Counted from the first letter of the stretch, positions 1 through 9,835 are shown. The stretch: DNA of 64,000 nt from Bacillota bacterium (GCA_023435745.1 JAEZMD010000010.1:1-64000), one strand, 5' to 3'. A program made the numbers and translations. Notes: generated from the sequence alone by a model not told the origin.

Positions 1-1
1 G

Positions 2-163
2 AACAGACCGCAAGGTGACAGGCCGCCATATCAGGGGAACAGACCGCAAGGTGACAGGCCGCCATATCAGGGCAACAGGCCGCAAGGTGACAGGCCGCCG
101 TACCAGGGCAACAGACCTCAGGGCGACAGGCCGCCGTACCAGGGTAACAGGCCGCAGGGCGGT
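2..163 (+). repeat. 36-bp tandem repeat inside infB
   Basis: Four in-phase 36-bp units (2-37, 38-73, 74-109, 110-145) each encode [12 protein letters not shown], and a partial fifth unit encodes NRPQGG. Copies differ at a few third positions (cca/ccg, tat/tac, ggg/ggc), so the amino acids are conserved more than the DNA. The array may extend upstream of the window. The product is a Pro/Arg/Gly/Gln-rich, probably disordered segment of the IF-2 N-terminus. Confidence 0.9.
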
Positions 164-2278
164 GCAGGCTTCCGTTCGGGGAGCAAGCCGCTGGATATAC
201 CCAAACCCGATATTTCCATTATTCAGAAGGAAGAACTGGGTTCTCAGAGGAGTGAAAACAGAAGGGAATTTATCAGCAAGGATATCGATAAGGATGTAAG
301 GAGAGAACAGAGGAAGGAAACACCGAAAACACTGCCTGGAAAAGCAAGCAGGAAGATAAAGACAACAAGTATCGGCCTTTCCGAGAAAAAGGGTGTTTCT
401 GAGATTCTTTCAGAAGAATTCATTTTAAATGAGTTCTATAATGATTCGGAGTCGAAAAAGAAAAAACAGATCAGATCCAAAAAGGGCAGGGATATGCCGT
501 TAAAGCACATTCCGCAAAGAGCCGTGCTCACCTCCATCACAATACCGGAGAACATAACGGTCAAGGATCTGGCTGAAGCATTGAAGAAGACGTCCACCGA
601 TATCATCAAAAAATTGATGAATTACGGCATGATGGCTACACTCAATCAGGAAGTCGATTTTGATACCGCAACACTTATCGCAGACGAGTATGGTGTAAAA
701 ACTGAAAAAGCGGTCATTATCAATGAAGAGGACATCCTGTTCGACGATTCGGAAGAGACCGATCCTGAGAAACTGATTTCAAGGCCTCCTGTAGTGGTTG
801 TCATGGGTCATGTCGACCATGGTAAGACGTCTCTGCTGGATGCTATCAGGTCCACTCATGTCATTGAAAGTGAAGCAGGCGGAATTACCCAGCACATAGG
901 CGCATACACAGTCAATATCAATGACAGGAACATCACCTTCCTTGATACTCCGGGGCATGAGGCGTTTACGGCTATGAGAGCCAGAGGCGCACAGGTGACC
1001 GATATAGCAATACTGGTAGTTGCGGCCGATGACGGCGTAATGCCTCAGACCGTAGAAGCGATCAACCATGCGAAGGCGGCAAACGTATCTATTATCGTTG
1101 CCATCAATAAGATTGACAAGCCGGGAGCCAACCCTGACAGAGTCAAGCAGGAGCTGACGCAGCATGGTATTGTTTCAGAGGAATGGGGCGGCGATGTCAT
1201 TTGTGTGAATGTATCCGCCAAAAAACGCGAGAATATAGACCAGCTTCTTGAAATGGTACTGCTGACGGCAGATGTGCTTGAGCTGAAGGCAGATCCAAAC
1301 AGGCAGGCAAAGGGTACGGTTATCGAGGCCAAGCTGGATAAGAACAGAGGGCCTCTTGCGACGGTACTTGTTCAAAGAGGAACACTGAAGGTTGGAGACT
1401 CTCTTGTTACAGGTGCTACAGTCGGAAGAATCAGGGCAATGGTAGATGACAAAGGCGTCATGGTTAAGAGCGCAGGACCTTCGAAGCCGGTTGAGATACT
1501 GGGCCTTGCTGAAGTCCCTGAAGCCGGTGAGCTCTTCTATGCAATAGAGGATGAAAGGGTGGCCAGACATCTGGCTGAAAAGAGAAAGATCAGGCAGAAG
1601 GAAGAACAGATGCAGGTTACCTCCAAAGTCACGCTGGATGATCTGTTTAAGCAGATACAGGAAGGCAAGGTCAAGGATTTGAACCTCATCATCAAAGCGG
1701 ATGTGCAGGGCTCTGTGGAAGCGGTAAAACAGTCTCTGGAGAAGCTCTCGAACGATGAAGTCAGGGTTAAAGTCATCCATGGCGGCGTCGGTGCGATCAC
1801 AGAGTCGGATGTGACTTTGGCGGATGTTTCGAATGCCATTATCATCGGATTTAATGTAAGACCCGGCGTTAATGTGACTGACGCTGCTGAAAATGCGGGC
1901 GTAGATCTTCGTCTATACAGCATAATATACAATGCAATCGAAGACATAGAAGCCGCAATGAAGGGATTGCTGGAGCCAACGTTTAAAGAGGTGGTATTGG
2001 GGCATACTGAAATCAGACAGATATTCAAGGTTTCAGGAGTCGGAACCATTGCGGGTTGTTACGTGCTGGACGGAAAGATACTTCGGAACAATGACATCAG
2101 GGTGATCAGAGACGGGATCGTCGTTCACGAGGGCAAGCTGGCTTCCCTCAAACGTTTCAAGGACGATGCCAAGGAAGTTCTGCAAGGGTTTGAATGTGGC
2201 CTTGCCATAGAAAGATTCAATGACATCAAAGAGAAGGATATAATCGAATCGTACACGATGGAAGAGGTCAAACGGTAA
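2..2278 (+). CDS. infB: Translation initiation factor IF-2 (5' end outside window)
   Basis: IF-2 is the GTPase that brings initiator fMet-tRNA to the 30S subunit and promotes subunit joining. The reading frame is open from base 2, so the start codon lies upstream; 758 residues are visible. The G1 motif GHVDHGKT (about nt 803-826), DTPGHEAF and NKID are intact, followed by the usual IF-2 domains II-IV. The first 160 or so visible residues are a linker that opens with four copies of [12 protein letters not shown] and continues as a charged, Lys/Arg/Glu-rich stretch. The ATG at 494 is internal: the upstream frame is open and in phase. rbfA, nrnA, truB and ribF follow, the conserved nusA-operon order. 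Confidence 0.96.
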   Translation, partial: NRPQGDRPPYQGNRPQGDRPPYQGNRPQGDRPPYQGNRPQGDRPPYQGNRPQGGAGFRSGSKPLDIPKPDISIIQKEELGSQRSENRREFISKDIDKDVRREQRKETPKTLPGKASRKIKTTSIGLSEKKGVSEILSEEFILNEFYNDSESKKKKQIRSKKGRDMPLKHIPQRAVLTSITIPENITVKDLAEALKKTSTDIIKKLMNYGMMATLNQEVDFDTATLIADEYGVKTEKAVIINEEDILFDDSEETDPEKLISRPPVVVVMGHVDHGKTSLLDAIRSTHVIESEAGGITQHIGAYTVNINDRNITFLDTPGHEAFTAMRARGAQVTDIAILVVAADDGVMPQTVEAINHAKAANVSIIVAINKIDKPGANPDRVKQELTQHGIVSEEWGGDVICVNVSAKKRENIDQLLEMVLLTADVLELKADPNRQAKGTVIEAKLDKNRGPLATVLVQRGTLKVGDSLVTGATVGRIRAMVDDKGVMVKSAGPSKPVEILGLAEVPEAGELFYAIEDERVARHLAEKRKIRQKEEQMQVTSKVTLDDLFKQIQEGKVKDLNLIIKADVQGSVEAVKQSLEKLSNDEVRVKVIHGGVGAITESDVTLADVSNAIIIGFNVRPGVNVTDAAENAGVDLRLYSIIYNAIEDIEAAMKGLLEPTFKEVVLGHTEIRQIFKVSGVGTIAGCYVLDGKILRNNDIRVIRDGIVVHEGKLASLKRFKDDAKEVLQGFECGLAIERFNDIKEKDIIESYTMEEVKR

Positions 2279-2319
2279 GGATAGATGCTTACAGAACTGG
2301 AAGCATATCAGATATCATG

Positions 2320-2356
2320 AAGGCCGGATGGGCGGGAATACTGTCTGCCCGGCCTT
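2320..2356 (+). terminator. GC-rich hairpin between infB and rbfA
   Basis: AAGGCC ... GGGC pairs with GCCC GGCCTT across a short loop, leaving a small bulge on the left arm. Only a short, broken T run follows (ttatt), so this may be an attenuator or mRNA-processing hairpin rather than a full terminator; the genes downstream clearly belong to the same operon. Confidence 0.35.
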
Positions 2357-2383
2357 TATTCCTAGTCAGAAGGAGTGGAAGGA

Positions 2384-2728
2384 ATGGACAGAACGGACAG
2401 AATATCGGAAGAAATAAAGAAGGAAGTCAGCACGATCATTCATAATGAACTGAAGGATCCACGGCTGCCTAAAATGATCAGCGTGATTAGTGCCGATGTA
2501 ACAAGAGATCTGAGATATGCAAAAATATATATAAGTGTGCTGGGATCGGAACAGGAAGAAAAGGATGCCATTCACGGCTTGAAAAGCGCCGCCGGTTATA
2601 TCCGGCGTGAAATAGGCCACAGGCTGAAGCTGCGTTATGCGCCGGAGCTCTTATTTGAACTGGACCATTCCATAGAGCGCGGAGTATATATCACAAAGCT
2701 GATCAACGATACGATGCAGGATAAATGA
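2384..2728 (+). CDS. rbfA: 30S ribosome-binding factor A
   Basis: RbfA binds immature 30S subunits and helps 16S rRNA 5'-end maturation, including at low temperature. The product is 114 residues, normal for the family. It shows the N-terminal RISEEIKKEVS helix, the KH-like core (LPKMISVISADVTRDLRYAKIYIS) in two halves around LGSEQEE, and the conserved LRYAPELLFELD near the end. I chose ATG 2384 rather than the in-frame GTG at 2375 because AAGGAG at 2370-2375 sits 8 nt before it. It lies between infB and nrnA. Confidence 0.95.
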   Translation: MDRTDRISEEIKKEVSTIIHNELKDPRLPKMISVISADVTRDLRYAKIYISVLGSEQEEKDAIHGLKSAAGYIRREIGHRLKLRYAPELLFELDHSIERGVYITKLINDTMQDK

Positions 2729-2740
2729 GGGGGCATGACC

Positions 2741-3694
2741 ATGCTGGATAAGATCGCCGACATAATTATGGCGTCAGACACGATAGCGATATTACCTCAT
2801 GTGTTTGCAGACGGTGATGCTCTGGGTTCATCTTTTGCGTTGGCACTGGCATTATCCGCAATGGGAAAAAATGCGGATGTGCTGCTGGAGGAAAAGGTTC
2901 CGCTTTTATATGACTTTCTGCCGGGCAGGCATTTCTCATCCGTCTATGTAAAAAGTGAAAAGCGATATGATCTTGCGCTTGCGCTCGACTGCGGCGATAT
3001 GGAAAGATTGGGCAGAAGGAAAGAAGTGTTTGACAGCGCAAACAGCACGGCAAATATAGACCACCATAACACCAACACCGGGTTTGCCGTGCAAAACCAT
3101 GTGGATACGACCTCCTCATCAACAGGAGAAATCATTTTTACACTGCTGGATAAGATGGGTCATAAAGCCGGGGCGGATGTTGCTGTCAACCTGTATGCTG
3201 CCATTTCGACCGACACAGGCGGATTCCGCTACAGTAATACGACTCCCAGGACGCATATAATTGCGTCAGAGCTGATCGGTCAGGGAGTAGATGTAGCGGA
3301 GCTCTCCAGGACTGTTTTTGATACCGCATCCTACGAAAAGGTAAAACTGACCGGAGCGGCAATACAGTCTCTGGAACTGATTGAAAATGGCAGGATTGCA
3401 GTAATGACTCTTACGAATGAAATGATCAGCAAAACTGGCGCCGGGGAAGAGGACAGCGACGGGATCATCAATATCGCCAGAAATATCAGGGGTGTTGAGG
3501 CCGCGGTCATGCTCAGACAGTTGGACAACGGAGAAATCAAGGTAAACCTTCGTTCCAATAAGTATGTGGATGTTTCTGCTGTCGCAGGCAGATTTTCAGG
3601 CGGCGGACACAAAAGAGCAGCCGGTTTTACCACTGCCGATGATCTGATTCGGGTGAAAGCGGGACTTCTGGATGAATTGCGAAAAGAGCTCTGA
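2741..3694 (+). CDS. nrnA: DHH/DHHA1 nanoRNase/pAp phosphatase
   Basis: NrnA-type enzymes degrade very short RNA oligonucleotides and dephosphorylate pAp in the cytosol. The DHH metal-binding motifs are visible in order: ADGDALGS (about residue 25), ALDCGD, IDHHNTN and STDTGGFRY, followed by the DHHA1 substrate motif GGGHKRAAGF near residue 290. About 317 residues. An ATG six bases upstream (2735) is possible, but the GAGGGGG ribosome site at 2727-2733 fits ATG 2741 better. It sits between rbfA and truB as in many Firmicutes. Confidence 0.9.
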   Translation: MLDKIADIIMASDTIAILPHVFADGDALGSSFALALALSAMGKNADVLLEEKVPLLYDFLPGRHFSSVYVKSEKRYDLALALDCGDMERLGRRKEVFDSANSTANIDHHNTNTGFAVQNHVDTTSSSTGEIIFTLLDKMGHKAGADVAVNLYAAISTDTGGFRYSNTTPRTHIIASELIGQGVDVAELSRTVFDTASYEKVKLTGAAIQSLELIENGRIAVMTLTNEMISKTGAGEEDSDGIINIARNIRGVEAAVMLRQLDNGEIKVNLRSNKYVDVSAVAGRFSGGGHKRAAGFTTADDLIRVKAGLLDELRKEL

Positions 3695-3695
3695 T

Positions 3696-4589
3696 ATGGA
3701 TGGAATATTGAATGTTTTAAAACCCCCCGGCATGACCTCATTTGATGTAGTGTCACATTTGCGTGGATTACTGGGAACCAGAAAAATTGGGCATGCCGGC
3801 ACACTGGATCCTTTGGCCGTCGGAGTTCTTCCCGTTTGTATCGGAAGGGCTACAAAGGCGATCGAATTCATGATGGATAAGGACAAGGTATACCGGGCGG
3901 AGCTGACGCTGGGTATTATGACGGATACGCAGGACTCTTCGGGAAAGGTGCTTTCCGCCTGTGAGGTGAACTGCACCGACGAAGAAATTGATAAGGCGGT
4001 TCGGTCCTTCACAGGGAAGTATATGCAGCTCCCACCCATGTATTCAGCGCTGAAGGTGAACGGGAAAAGGCTGTATGAGCTGGCCAGGGAAGGGACGCAG
4101 ATTGAACGCAGGCAAAGAGAGGTCGAGATTTATTCGTCCCGGATTCTGAACATCAATAGAACGGACGGTATTAGGATACTGCTGGACGTGCATTGCTCAA
4201 AAGGGACCTATATAAGGACATTGTGTGCCGATATCGGTGAACGGCTTGGATGCGGCGGTCATATGTCATTTCTTTTAAGAAAACAGGCAGGGCCTTTCGA
4301 TATCGCAGCATCGTATACACTTGAGAAGCTGGCTCAGATGAAAGAAACCGGAAGGATCAGGGACGCTTTTTCTTCGGTGGAGCTTGTGTTTATGCAACTG
4401 GGAAGGTTTACACTGGATGAGCAAACAGAGAAGAGATTTATGAACGGGTTACCTATTACCGTTCCGTATACCACCGGGGCAGAAAATGAACTGATTCGTG
4501 TATACGGATCAAACAACGAGTTTATAGCGCTTGGCAGTATTCTCCCGGGAACGGGGAAAAAACAGCTGAGAGCAAAAAAATTATTATAG
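3696..4589 (+). CDS. truB: tRNA pseudouridine-55 synthase
   Basis: TruB makes pseudouridine 55 in the T-loop of tRNAs. The N-terminus has the family motif NVLKPPGMTSFD, and the catalytic aspartate lies in HAGTLDPLAVGVLP. YSALKVNGKRLYELAR and KGTYIRTL follow. 297 residues. I start it at ATG 3696, two bases after the nrnA stop, which implies translational coupling; the in-frame ATG at 3672 would lengthen the protein inside nrnA and lacks homology there. Confidence 0.94.
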   Translation: MDGILNVLKPPGMTSFDVVSHLRGLLGTRKIGHAGTLDPLAVGVLPVCIGRATKAIEFMMDKDKVYRAELTLGIMTDTQDSSGKVLSACEVNCTDEEIDKAVRSFTGKYMQLPPMYSALKVNGKRLYELAREGTQIERRQREVEIYSSRILNINRTDGIRILLDVHCSKGTYIRTLCADIGERLGCGGHMSFLLRKQAGPFDIAASYTLEKLAQMKETGRIRDAFSSVELVFMQLGRFTLDEQTEKRFMNGLPITVPYTTGAENELIRVYGSNNEFIALGSILPGTGKKQLRAKKLL

Positions 4590-4623
4590 ACCGCGAAATT
4601 GCAGTCTGATTGGGGTCATTGCG

Positions 4624-5556
4624 TTGAAAGCTATATATGGAAATGAAAGTGAATTCTTTGCCAAACGTTCTACAGCAGTGGGTTTAGGAAATTTTGACGG
4701 TCTTCATGTCGGGCATATGGCGCTTGTTAATGCACTTATAAGCGAAGCCAGGATCCATGGGCTTCAGTCCGTAATCTATACATTTACCAAGCATCCTGAG
4801 AATATACTGAGAAAAAAACTGTTTACGCCTCTTTTAACAACAGTGGGCAAGAGAGTACAGATTCTGGGTGAAACAGCGTTGGATGCTGTTTATTTTGATG
4901 AGTTCGATGAGGATTATTCGAGAATGATGCCGGAGAACTTTGTCAGGAGGGTCTTGCTGGACAAGCTGGGAGCGCGGCTGGTTGTTGCCGGTTTCAATTA
5001 CCGTTTTGGCTATAAAGGTCAGGGAGATGTTGATCTGCTCAGGACAATGGGTAAAAAATTTAATTTTCGGGTAATTATCATTCCGCCTGTAAAGGTGGAT
5101 AATGAAATAGTGAGCAGCACCGCCATAAGAGAATATGTTAAAAAAGGTGAAATGGAGAATGTTTTCAGGCTTTTAGGTCGGCATTATTCAATAACCGGAG
5201 AGGTGATGGATGGGAAGCGTATGGGCCGCAGGATCGGTTTCCCGACTGCAAATCTGCATCCGGAGGAGTATTTGATTCTGCCAAAGGATGGCGTATATAT
5301 TACCAAAACTCTCTATAACGGTGAGTTCTACAGCAGCCTGACCAATATCGGACGGAATCCGACTTTTGAAGATGCGGCAAAAGTTAGTGTCGAGACGCAT
5401 ATACTTAATTTTGACCGGGATATTTACAGAAGCAGCATTGAAGTGTTTTTCCTGTCAATATTGCGCGGCGAGATTAAATTTAAAAACGCACAGGAGCTGT
5501 CAGAGAAGATTTGTCGGGATGTCGCTGCCGCAAAGGAATACTTTGGGCTCAGCTGA
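4624..5556 (+). CDS. ribF: Bifunctional riboflavin kinase / FAD synthetase
   Basis: RibF phosphorylates riboflavin to FMN and adenylates FMN to FAD. The N-terminal nucleotidyltransferase motif GNFDGLHVGHMALV is near residue 22, with SSTAIRE near 165. The C-terminal flavokinase domain has GRRIGFPTANL and the TNIGRNPTF segment. 310 residues, full length. The start is TTG at 4624; no ATG fits better. It is the last gene of the infB operon; no FMN riboswitch is visible upstream. Confidence 0.94.
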   Translation: MKAIYGNESEFFAKRSTAVGLGNFDGLHVGHMALVNALISEARIHGLQSVIYTFTKHPENILRKKLFTPLLTTVGKRVQILGETALDAVYFDEFDEDYSRMMPENFVRRVLLDKLGARLVVAGFNYRFGYKGQGDVDLLRTMGKKFNFRVIIIPPVKVDNEIVSSTAIREYVKKGEMENVFRLLGRHYSITGEVMDGKRMGRRIGFPTANLHPEEYLILPKDGVYITKTLYNGEFYSSLTNIGRNPTFEDAAKVSVETHILNFDRDIYRSSIEVFFLSILRGEIKFKNAQELSEKICRDVAAAKEYFGLS

Positions 5557-5650
5557 AGAAAAACAGAGCAAAAATTTGTTCGCCGCAGAAGACAAAATTG
5601 AATGAATGTCGTATAGTAGCTTGAGGTTGTTAACAAAGGACGGTAGGATA

Positions 5651-6385
5651 ATGATCATAAAAATGAAGGATATCGGAAAAATCTATGATACCGGAAAAAT
5701 TCAGGTTGAAGCCTTGAAAAATGTCGATTTGAGCATTGAAAAGGGTGAATTCGTTTCCATTATGGGCCCCTCCGGTTCAGGGAAATCCACACTGATGAAT
5801 ATTATCGGATGCCTCGACAAGTCTACCTCCGGTTCTTATGAGCTGGATGGCGTGAATATTTCGGGACTGGATGATACAGAACTGGCAAAGATAAGAAACA
5901 TGAAAATCGGCTTTGTGTTTCAGTCCTTTAACCTTCTCCCCAGAATCACAGCGTTGCAGAATGTCGAGCTGCCTATGATATATGCCGGTTTGGGAAAAAA
6001 GGAGCGCAGGGCCAAGGCCCTTGAAGCGCTTGAAAGGGTTGGCCTGGAGGGCAGGAAGGATCACAAGCCGAATGAGCTCTCCGGCGGTCAAAAGCAGCGA
6101 GTTGCCATAGCGCGGGCGCTTGTGAACAATCCGGCCATCATACTTGCGGACGAACCTACAGGCAATCTGGACACAGCGTCGGGTGAGGATATTATGGCAG
6201 TGTTTCAGGCGTTGAACAGGGAAGGGGTCACGATGGTATTGGTCACCCATGAACCGGATATCGCCGAACATACAAAGAGAGTCGTCAAATTCCGCGACGG
6301 CTTCCTCACTACTGATGAGAGGGTCAGCATACCGATTGATGCAAGAGATCTGATCAGAAAAATAAAGGCTCAGGCAGTCGTCTAA
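5651..6385 (+). CDS. ABC transporter ATPase, MacB/LolD type
   Basis: This is the nucleotide-binding subunit of an export-type ABC system. Walker A (GPSGSGKST), Q-loop (FQSFNLLPRIT), signature LSGGQKQRVAIARAL, Walker B (IILADEPTGNLD) and the switch histidine (VTHEPD) are all present in 244 residues. The start is ATG 5651, after AAAGGACGG; the frame is open upstream to 5606 but without homology. It heads a four-gene set with a Yip1 protein, an adaptor and an FtsX-type permease, so it probably powers a MacAB-like efflux or lipid/peptide export machine. Confidence 0.93.
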   Translation: MIIKMKDIGKIYDTGKIQVEALKNVDLSIEKGEFVSIMGPSGSGKSTLMNIIGCLDKSTSGSYELDGVNISGLDDTELAKIRNMKIGFVFQSFNLLPRITALQNVELPMIYAGLGKKERRAKALEALERVGLEGRKDHKPNELSGGQKQRVAIARALVNNPAIILADEPTGNLDTASGEDIMAVFQALNREGVTMVLVTHEPDIAEHTKRVVKFRDGFLTTDERVSIPIDARDLIRKIKAQAVV

Positions 6386-6437
6386 AACGCCACGGTGCGA
6401 TAAGGAAATTAAGTAATACAGGAAAGAGGATGATTAT

Positions 6438-7193
6438 ATGTCAGAACTCCAGGTTACTACCTTGAACAAAGAAGAATCAAATGTACATCCCGGCTTTTTC
6501 AAACGTCTGTGGTGGATTTTCACCTCCCCCGGAAGGCTGATGACAGCTCTCTCAGAGAAGCCGAAGGTGCTGATCTGCATGATCATTGGCGCGCTGGCAA
6601 TGGATATCAAATATTTAGTCAGGATGCCGCTGTACAAGGATATGATGCGACAAGCTGCTCTGGCTCAGTCGCAATCCGGTCTGTATGAATCCTACGGACT
6701 TGAAATGACCCCTGAAATGATAGAGGCAAGCCTGCCCACATCAATGATAGCAGGGTTAGTTGCGGGTCCGTTTACTGTGATCCTCCTCAGCTTTCTGTTA
6801 GTTGCACTGATCTTTTTTGCCATACTGAAGCTGATGGGTGGGCAGGGCAAGTATAAAGCATATTTGTCGGTCGTGGTTCATGCGAACATGATTATGGTGC
6901 TTTATACATTGCTGGTAATCCCGATTTCTTATATCACAGGCAGTCTGCATGAAGCTCCGACGCTGACAAGTCTTGCAACACTGCTCTCTCCGGATCAGTC
7001 GGGGACTCTTGTCTACACCGTATTATCCGCTATTGATGTTTTCAGCATATGGTATTATATGGTTTTGGCAATTGGCTTTGCCGCAGTGAGCAAGCTGAAA
7101 AAGATATATGTATACGCAGTTACAGCCGGGATATTCCTGATCGGCATTATAATAAGCGTTATTTCTGTTTCGGCAACACAGGCTTTTATGTAA
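6438..7193 (+). CDS. Yip1-like polytopic membrane protein
   Basis: A 251-residue membrane protein with a short cytoplasmic N-terminus (KRLWWIFTSPGRLM, typical of Yip1/YIF1-domain bacterial proteins) and about five hydrophobic segments (near residues 45, 110, 145, 200 and 235). Molecular function in bacteria is not established. It lies between the ATPase and the adaptor of a MacAB-like transporter, which suggests an accessory membrane subunit or assembly factor; that is inference from position. ATG 6438 follows AAAGAGGATG. Confidence 0.75.
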   Translation: MSELQVTTLNKEESNVHPGFFKRLWWIFTSPGRLMTALSEKPKVLICMIIGALAMDIKYLVRMPLYKDMMRQAALAQSQSGLYESYGLEMTPEMIEASLPTSMIAGLVAGPFTVILLSFLLVALIFFAILKLMGGQGKYKAYLSVVVHANMIMVLYTLLVIPISYITGSLHEAPTLTSLATLLSPDQSGTLVYTVLSAIDVFSIWYYMVLAIGFAAVSKLKKIYVYAVTAGIFLIGIIISVISVSATQAFM

Positions 7194-7239
7194 TAGGGCG
7201 GACAGCGCCGAAACCAGACAAATTTTGCGGAGGTTTAGC

Positions 7240-8505
7240 ATGAACAAGAAGGTAATCATTGGCGGATTGATAGGTATATCCGCAATCGCACTCATTACGG
7301 TGGGGGTACTGAAAGCAGTAGGGAATTCCGGCGGCAGTGCGGTTTTAGTGGAAACAACAAGAATAGAAAAGGGTGAGCTTTCCTCCTACATTTCTGCGGA
7401 TGGCGTTGTAGAAGAGGTTGAAAAGGCGGAAGTCTTTTTTGATACGCCGTTGAAGGTGAATAAGGTACTGGTGGAGGAAGGCGGGAAGGTGACAAAGGGA
7501 CAGCAATTGCTGGAGCTGGATCTGGATGCGCTGATTTCGCAGTTGGAAACCCTGAAAATCAACAGAAATACACAGCAAATCTCATTGGATTCTAAGGCGC
7601 TCGATGCGGAGGTTGAAAGGGCTTCCAACAATTTGAAGGCTGCCGAGAGAAACTATAATGATTCGAAGAAGACTTATGAGGATAACAAAGTACTTTATCA
7701 GGCAAATGCCATTTCAAAGGCGGAGCTGGATATGTCGGAAAAGGCTTTTATTGAAGCAGAGTCCGGCATCAGCGGCCTGAAAAATGCCAGAATAGCTTAC
7801 GACACTGCTGTAGAGAGCAGGAATAATTCTAAAAAATCCGGGAGCGCTAATCTTAAAGTGACAGATATTCAGATTGCCGACCTGGAGAAAAAGATCTCCA
7901 CAATCAAGGAAGAGTGCCGCAGCCCTATTAACGGTATCGTTGCCGATATAGGAGTGCAGGAGGGAGCCTTTACCGGTACAATGCAGCCGGCTTATAAGAT
8001 CATCGATCCCGACAAGCTGCAGGTCAGGGCAAAAATCAATGAGTATGATATTAAGAATGTAGCGCCGGGGCAGAGTACCAGGCTGACCGGTGACGCGATC
8101 GAAAAGGGAACGGAAGTACAGGGCAGCGTCAAGAGCGTATCTCCAGTGGCCGTGACAAATATGACCTCCAGCGGAAACGAGACAGTCGTGGAAGTGCTGA
8201 TCCAAGTGGATGGCGCCGGCGATGTGCTGAAACCGGGACTGAATGTGACATGCGAAATTGCGACGATGGACAAAAAGGATATCCTGATCGCGCCGATGGA
8301 CGCAATCACACCTGATAAGGATGACAATATGATGGTGTTTGTGGTGGATGAAAATTCTAAAACAATTATGCAGCAGAAAGTAACGGTCGGCATCAACTCC
8401 GATATGCAGGTTGAGGTCCTTGAAGGGCTGGAAGAGGGAACGCTGATTGTATTGGATCCACAGCCCAGCTATACGAACGGTATGCGGGTGAGGATAGAAG
8501 AGTAA
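7240..8505 (+). CDS. HlyD/MacA-type efflux adaptor
   Basis: This is a membrane-fusion (adaptor) protein of a MacAB-like export system. It has an N-terminal membrane anchor (about residues 5-25), a barrel-sandwich half (SSYISADGVVEEVEKAEVFF), a long charged coiled-coil hairpin (about 95-215), the second lipoyl half (CRSPINGIVADIGVQEGAF) and C-terminal beta-barrel domains. 421 residues. ATG 7240 follows GCGGAGG with ideal spacing; the TTG at 7225 lies upstream of that site. The permease gene starts 24 bases later. Confidence 0.9.
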   Translation: MNKKVIIGGLIGISAIALITVGVLKAVGNSGGSAVLVETTRIEKGELSSYISADGVVEEVEKAEVFFDTPLKVNKVLVEEGGKVTKGQQLLELDLDALISQLETLKINRNTQQISLDSKALDAEVERASNNLKAAERNYNDSKKTYEDNKVLYQANAISKAELDMSEKAFIEAESGISGLKNARIAYDTAVESRNNSKKSGSANLKVTDIQIADLEKKISTIKEECRSPINGIVADIGVQEGAFTGTMQPAYKIIDPDKLQVRAKINEYDIKNVAPGQSTRLTGDAIEKGTEVQGSVKSVSPVAVTNMTSSGNETVVEVLIQVDGAGDVLKPGLNVTCEIATMDKKDILIAPMDAITPDKDDNMMVFVVDENSKTIMQQKVTVGINSDMQVEVLEGLEEGTLIVLDPQPSYTNGMRVRIEE

Positions 8506-8529
8506 AAGGAGAGAAGTGAGGCTTAACAA

Positions 8530-9744
8530 ATGAACTTTTCCGAAAGCTTCAGACAGGCGCTTGATAGCCTGAAAGCGAATAAATTGCGCTCCATTCTTAC
8601 AATGCTTGGCATTGTAATGGGTGTGTTCTCCATTATAACGATCATGGCACTTGGGAGCGCTACAGAGAACTATATGAATGCCCAGTTTGAAAAAATAGGA
8701 GCGAATACTATTACTATCGGCTATAAGAATATGACAGTCGAGAAAAAAGACTGGCTGACGCTGGAGGATATGGAGTATGTCAAGAAGATCGCGCCTGAGA
8801 TAAAGAACATTGCAACTTATATACAGCGGGCAGGAACGCTGCGAATCGGCGATAAGACCAAGGATGCCGTCATTCTGGGCGTTTCCTCACAGTATAAAAA
8901 CTTTGATTTGATTGAAATGAAATACGGCCGGTTTATCAATGATTTTGACGTCAGCAAAAGGATGAAATCTGTAATTGTCGATGAGATATTTGTTAAGAAA
9001 TTCTTTAAAGAAGGTCGGGATATTGTTGGGGAGACGATCATGCTCAAGACTTCTTCCGGAAGCTCGGCCAACCTGAAGGTAATCGGCGTGAAAAGCAGCG
9101 GTGATGACATGTTTGAGGGAATAATGGAAAGTGATATGTTCCCTGCAATTATATACATGCCAATTACGACAGTCCAATCTTTGTATGCTAACAGCGAAAG
9201 ACTCGACTCCATCAGTGTATCTCTGGTAGATAAGGATAAATTGCGTGATGTTGGGAAGCGGATCGTCAATAGTCTTGAGCTAAAGCATGGTGAGGAAGAT
9301 CTGTATCTTGCCCAGAATTCAGCCGATATGCAAAAGGCCTTCAGCGATGTGCTGGGTGTCGTTTCATCTATCCTGCTGGTTATAGCAATTATTACACTGA
9401 TCGTCGGTGGCATCGGAATTGTGAATATACTTCTGGTATCCGTCACGGAGAGAATCAGAGAAATCGGTATCCGAAAGGCACTCGGTGCGCAGAAAAAGGA
9501 TATCATCCTGCAGTTTATTACTGAATCCATTATAATGACTGGGATTAGCGGACTGATCGGTATCTTGCTCGGGATTATTGCCGGCGGCATCATATCCTCA
9601 CTGGTTAGTATCCCGCCTGTTGTGGATATACAGGTCATCACGCTGGCCTTCCTGGGTTCTGTGGCACTGGGCCTCATATTCGGGGTTTATCCGGCAAAAC
9701 GCGCCGCGGATCTGGATCCCATAGAATCCTTGAGATACGAATAA
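8530..9744 (+). CDS. MacB-like ABC permease (FtsX domain)
   Basis: The permease subunit of the export system: 404 residues with one N-terminal transmembrane helix (LRSILTMLGIVMGVFSIITI), a large extracellular MacB_PCD domain (about 45-270) and a C-terminal FtsX domain with three helices. VTERIREIGIRKALGA is the conserved coupling-loop signature. Unlike Gram-negative MacB, the ATPase is a separate polypeptide encoded at 5651-6385. Substrate cannot be read from the sequence; antimicrobial peptides or lipids are common for this family. Confidence 0.93.
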   Translation: MNFSESFRQALDSLKANKLRSILTMLGIVMGVFSIITIMALGSATENYMNAQFEKIGANTITIGYKNMTVEKKDWLTLEDMEYVKKIAPEIKNIATYIQRAGTLRIGDKTKDAVILGVSSQYKNFDLIEMKYGRFINDFDVSKRMKSVIVDEIFVKKFFKEGRDIVGETIMLKTSSGSSANLKVIGVKSSGDDMFEGIMESDMFPAIIYMPITTVQSLYANSERLDSISVSLVDKDKLRDVGKRIVNSLELKHGEEDLYLAQNSADMQKAFSDVLGVVSSILLVIAIITLIVGGIGIVNILLVSVTERIREIGIRKALGAQKKDIILQFITESIIMTGISGLIGILLGIIAGGIISSLVSIPPVVDIQVITLAFLGSVALGLIFGVYPAKRAADLDPIESLRYE

Positions 9745-9769
9745 GGCGCTTCCGGGCTAGCCGGACGCC
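9745..9769 (+). terminator. Hairpin after the efflux operon
   Basis: GGCG/CGCC and TCCGG/CCGGA arms form a nested stem around a five-base loop directly after the permease stop codon. No T run follows, so it may stabilise the 3' end rather than act as an intrinsic terminator. Confidence 0.3.
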
Positions 9770-9835
9770 GAATCATCAAATATGCACCCGTTAACCCCAT
9801 CCGCCATATAATACACAGGGTAAAGGTGATAGCGG

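Noticed and set aside
15..299. Open frame of basic repeats ([16 protein letters not shown]) at the window start
   Set aside because: It is a +1 shadow of the infB tandem repeat; a 36-bp unit keeps all frames open. The infB frame continues through the GTPase domain.
7714..8529. 271-codon minus-strand frame opposite the adaptor gene
   Set aside because: Its composition is that of an antisense shadow (His/Ile/Arg-rich) and the plus-strand adaptor is clear.
9745..9835. Riboswitch or arginine/guanidine-sensing leader before the decarboxylase
   Set aside because: The gap is only 91 bases with one hairpin and no recognisable aptamer pattern.
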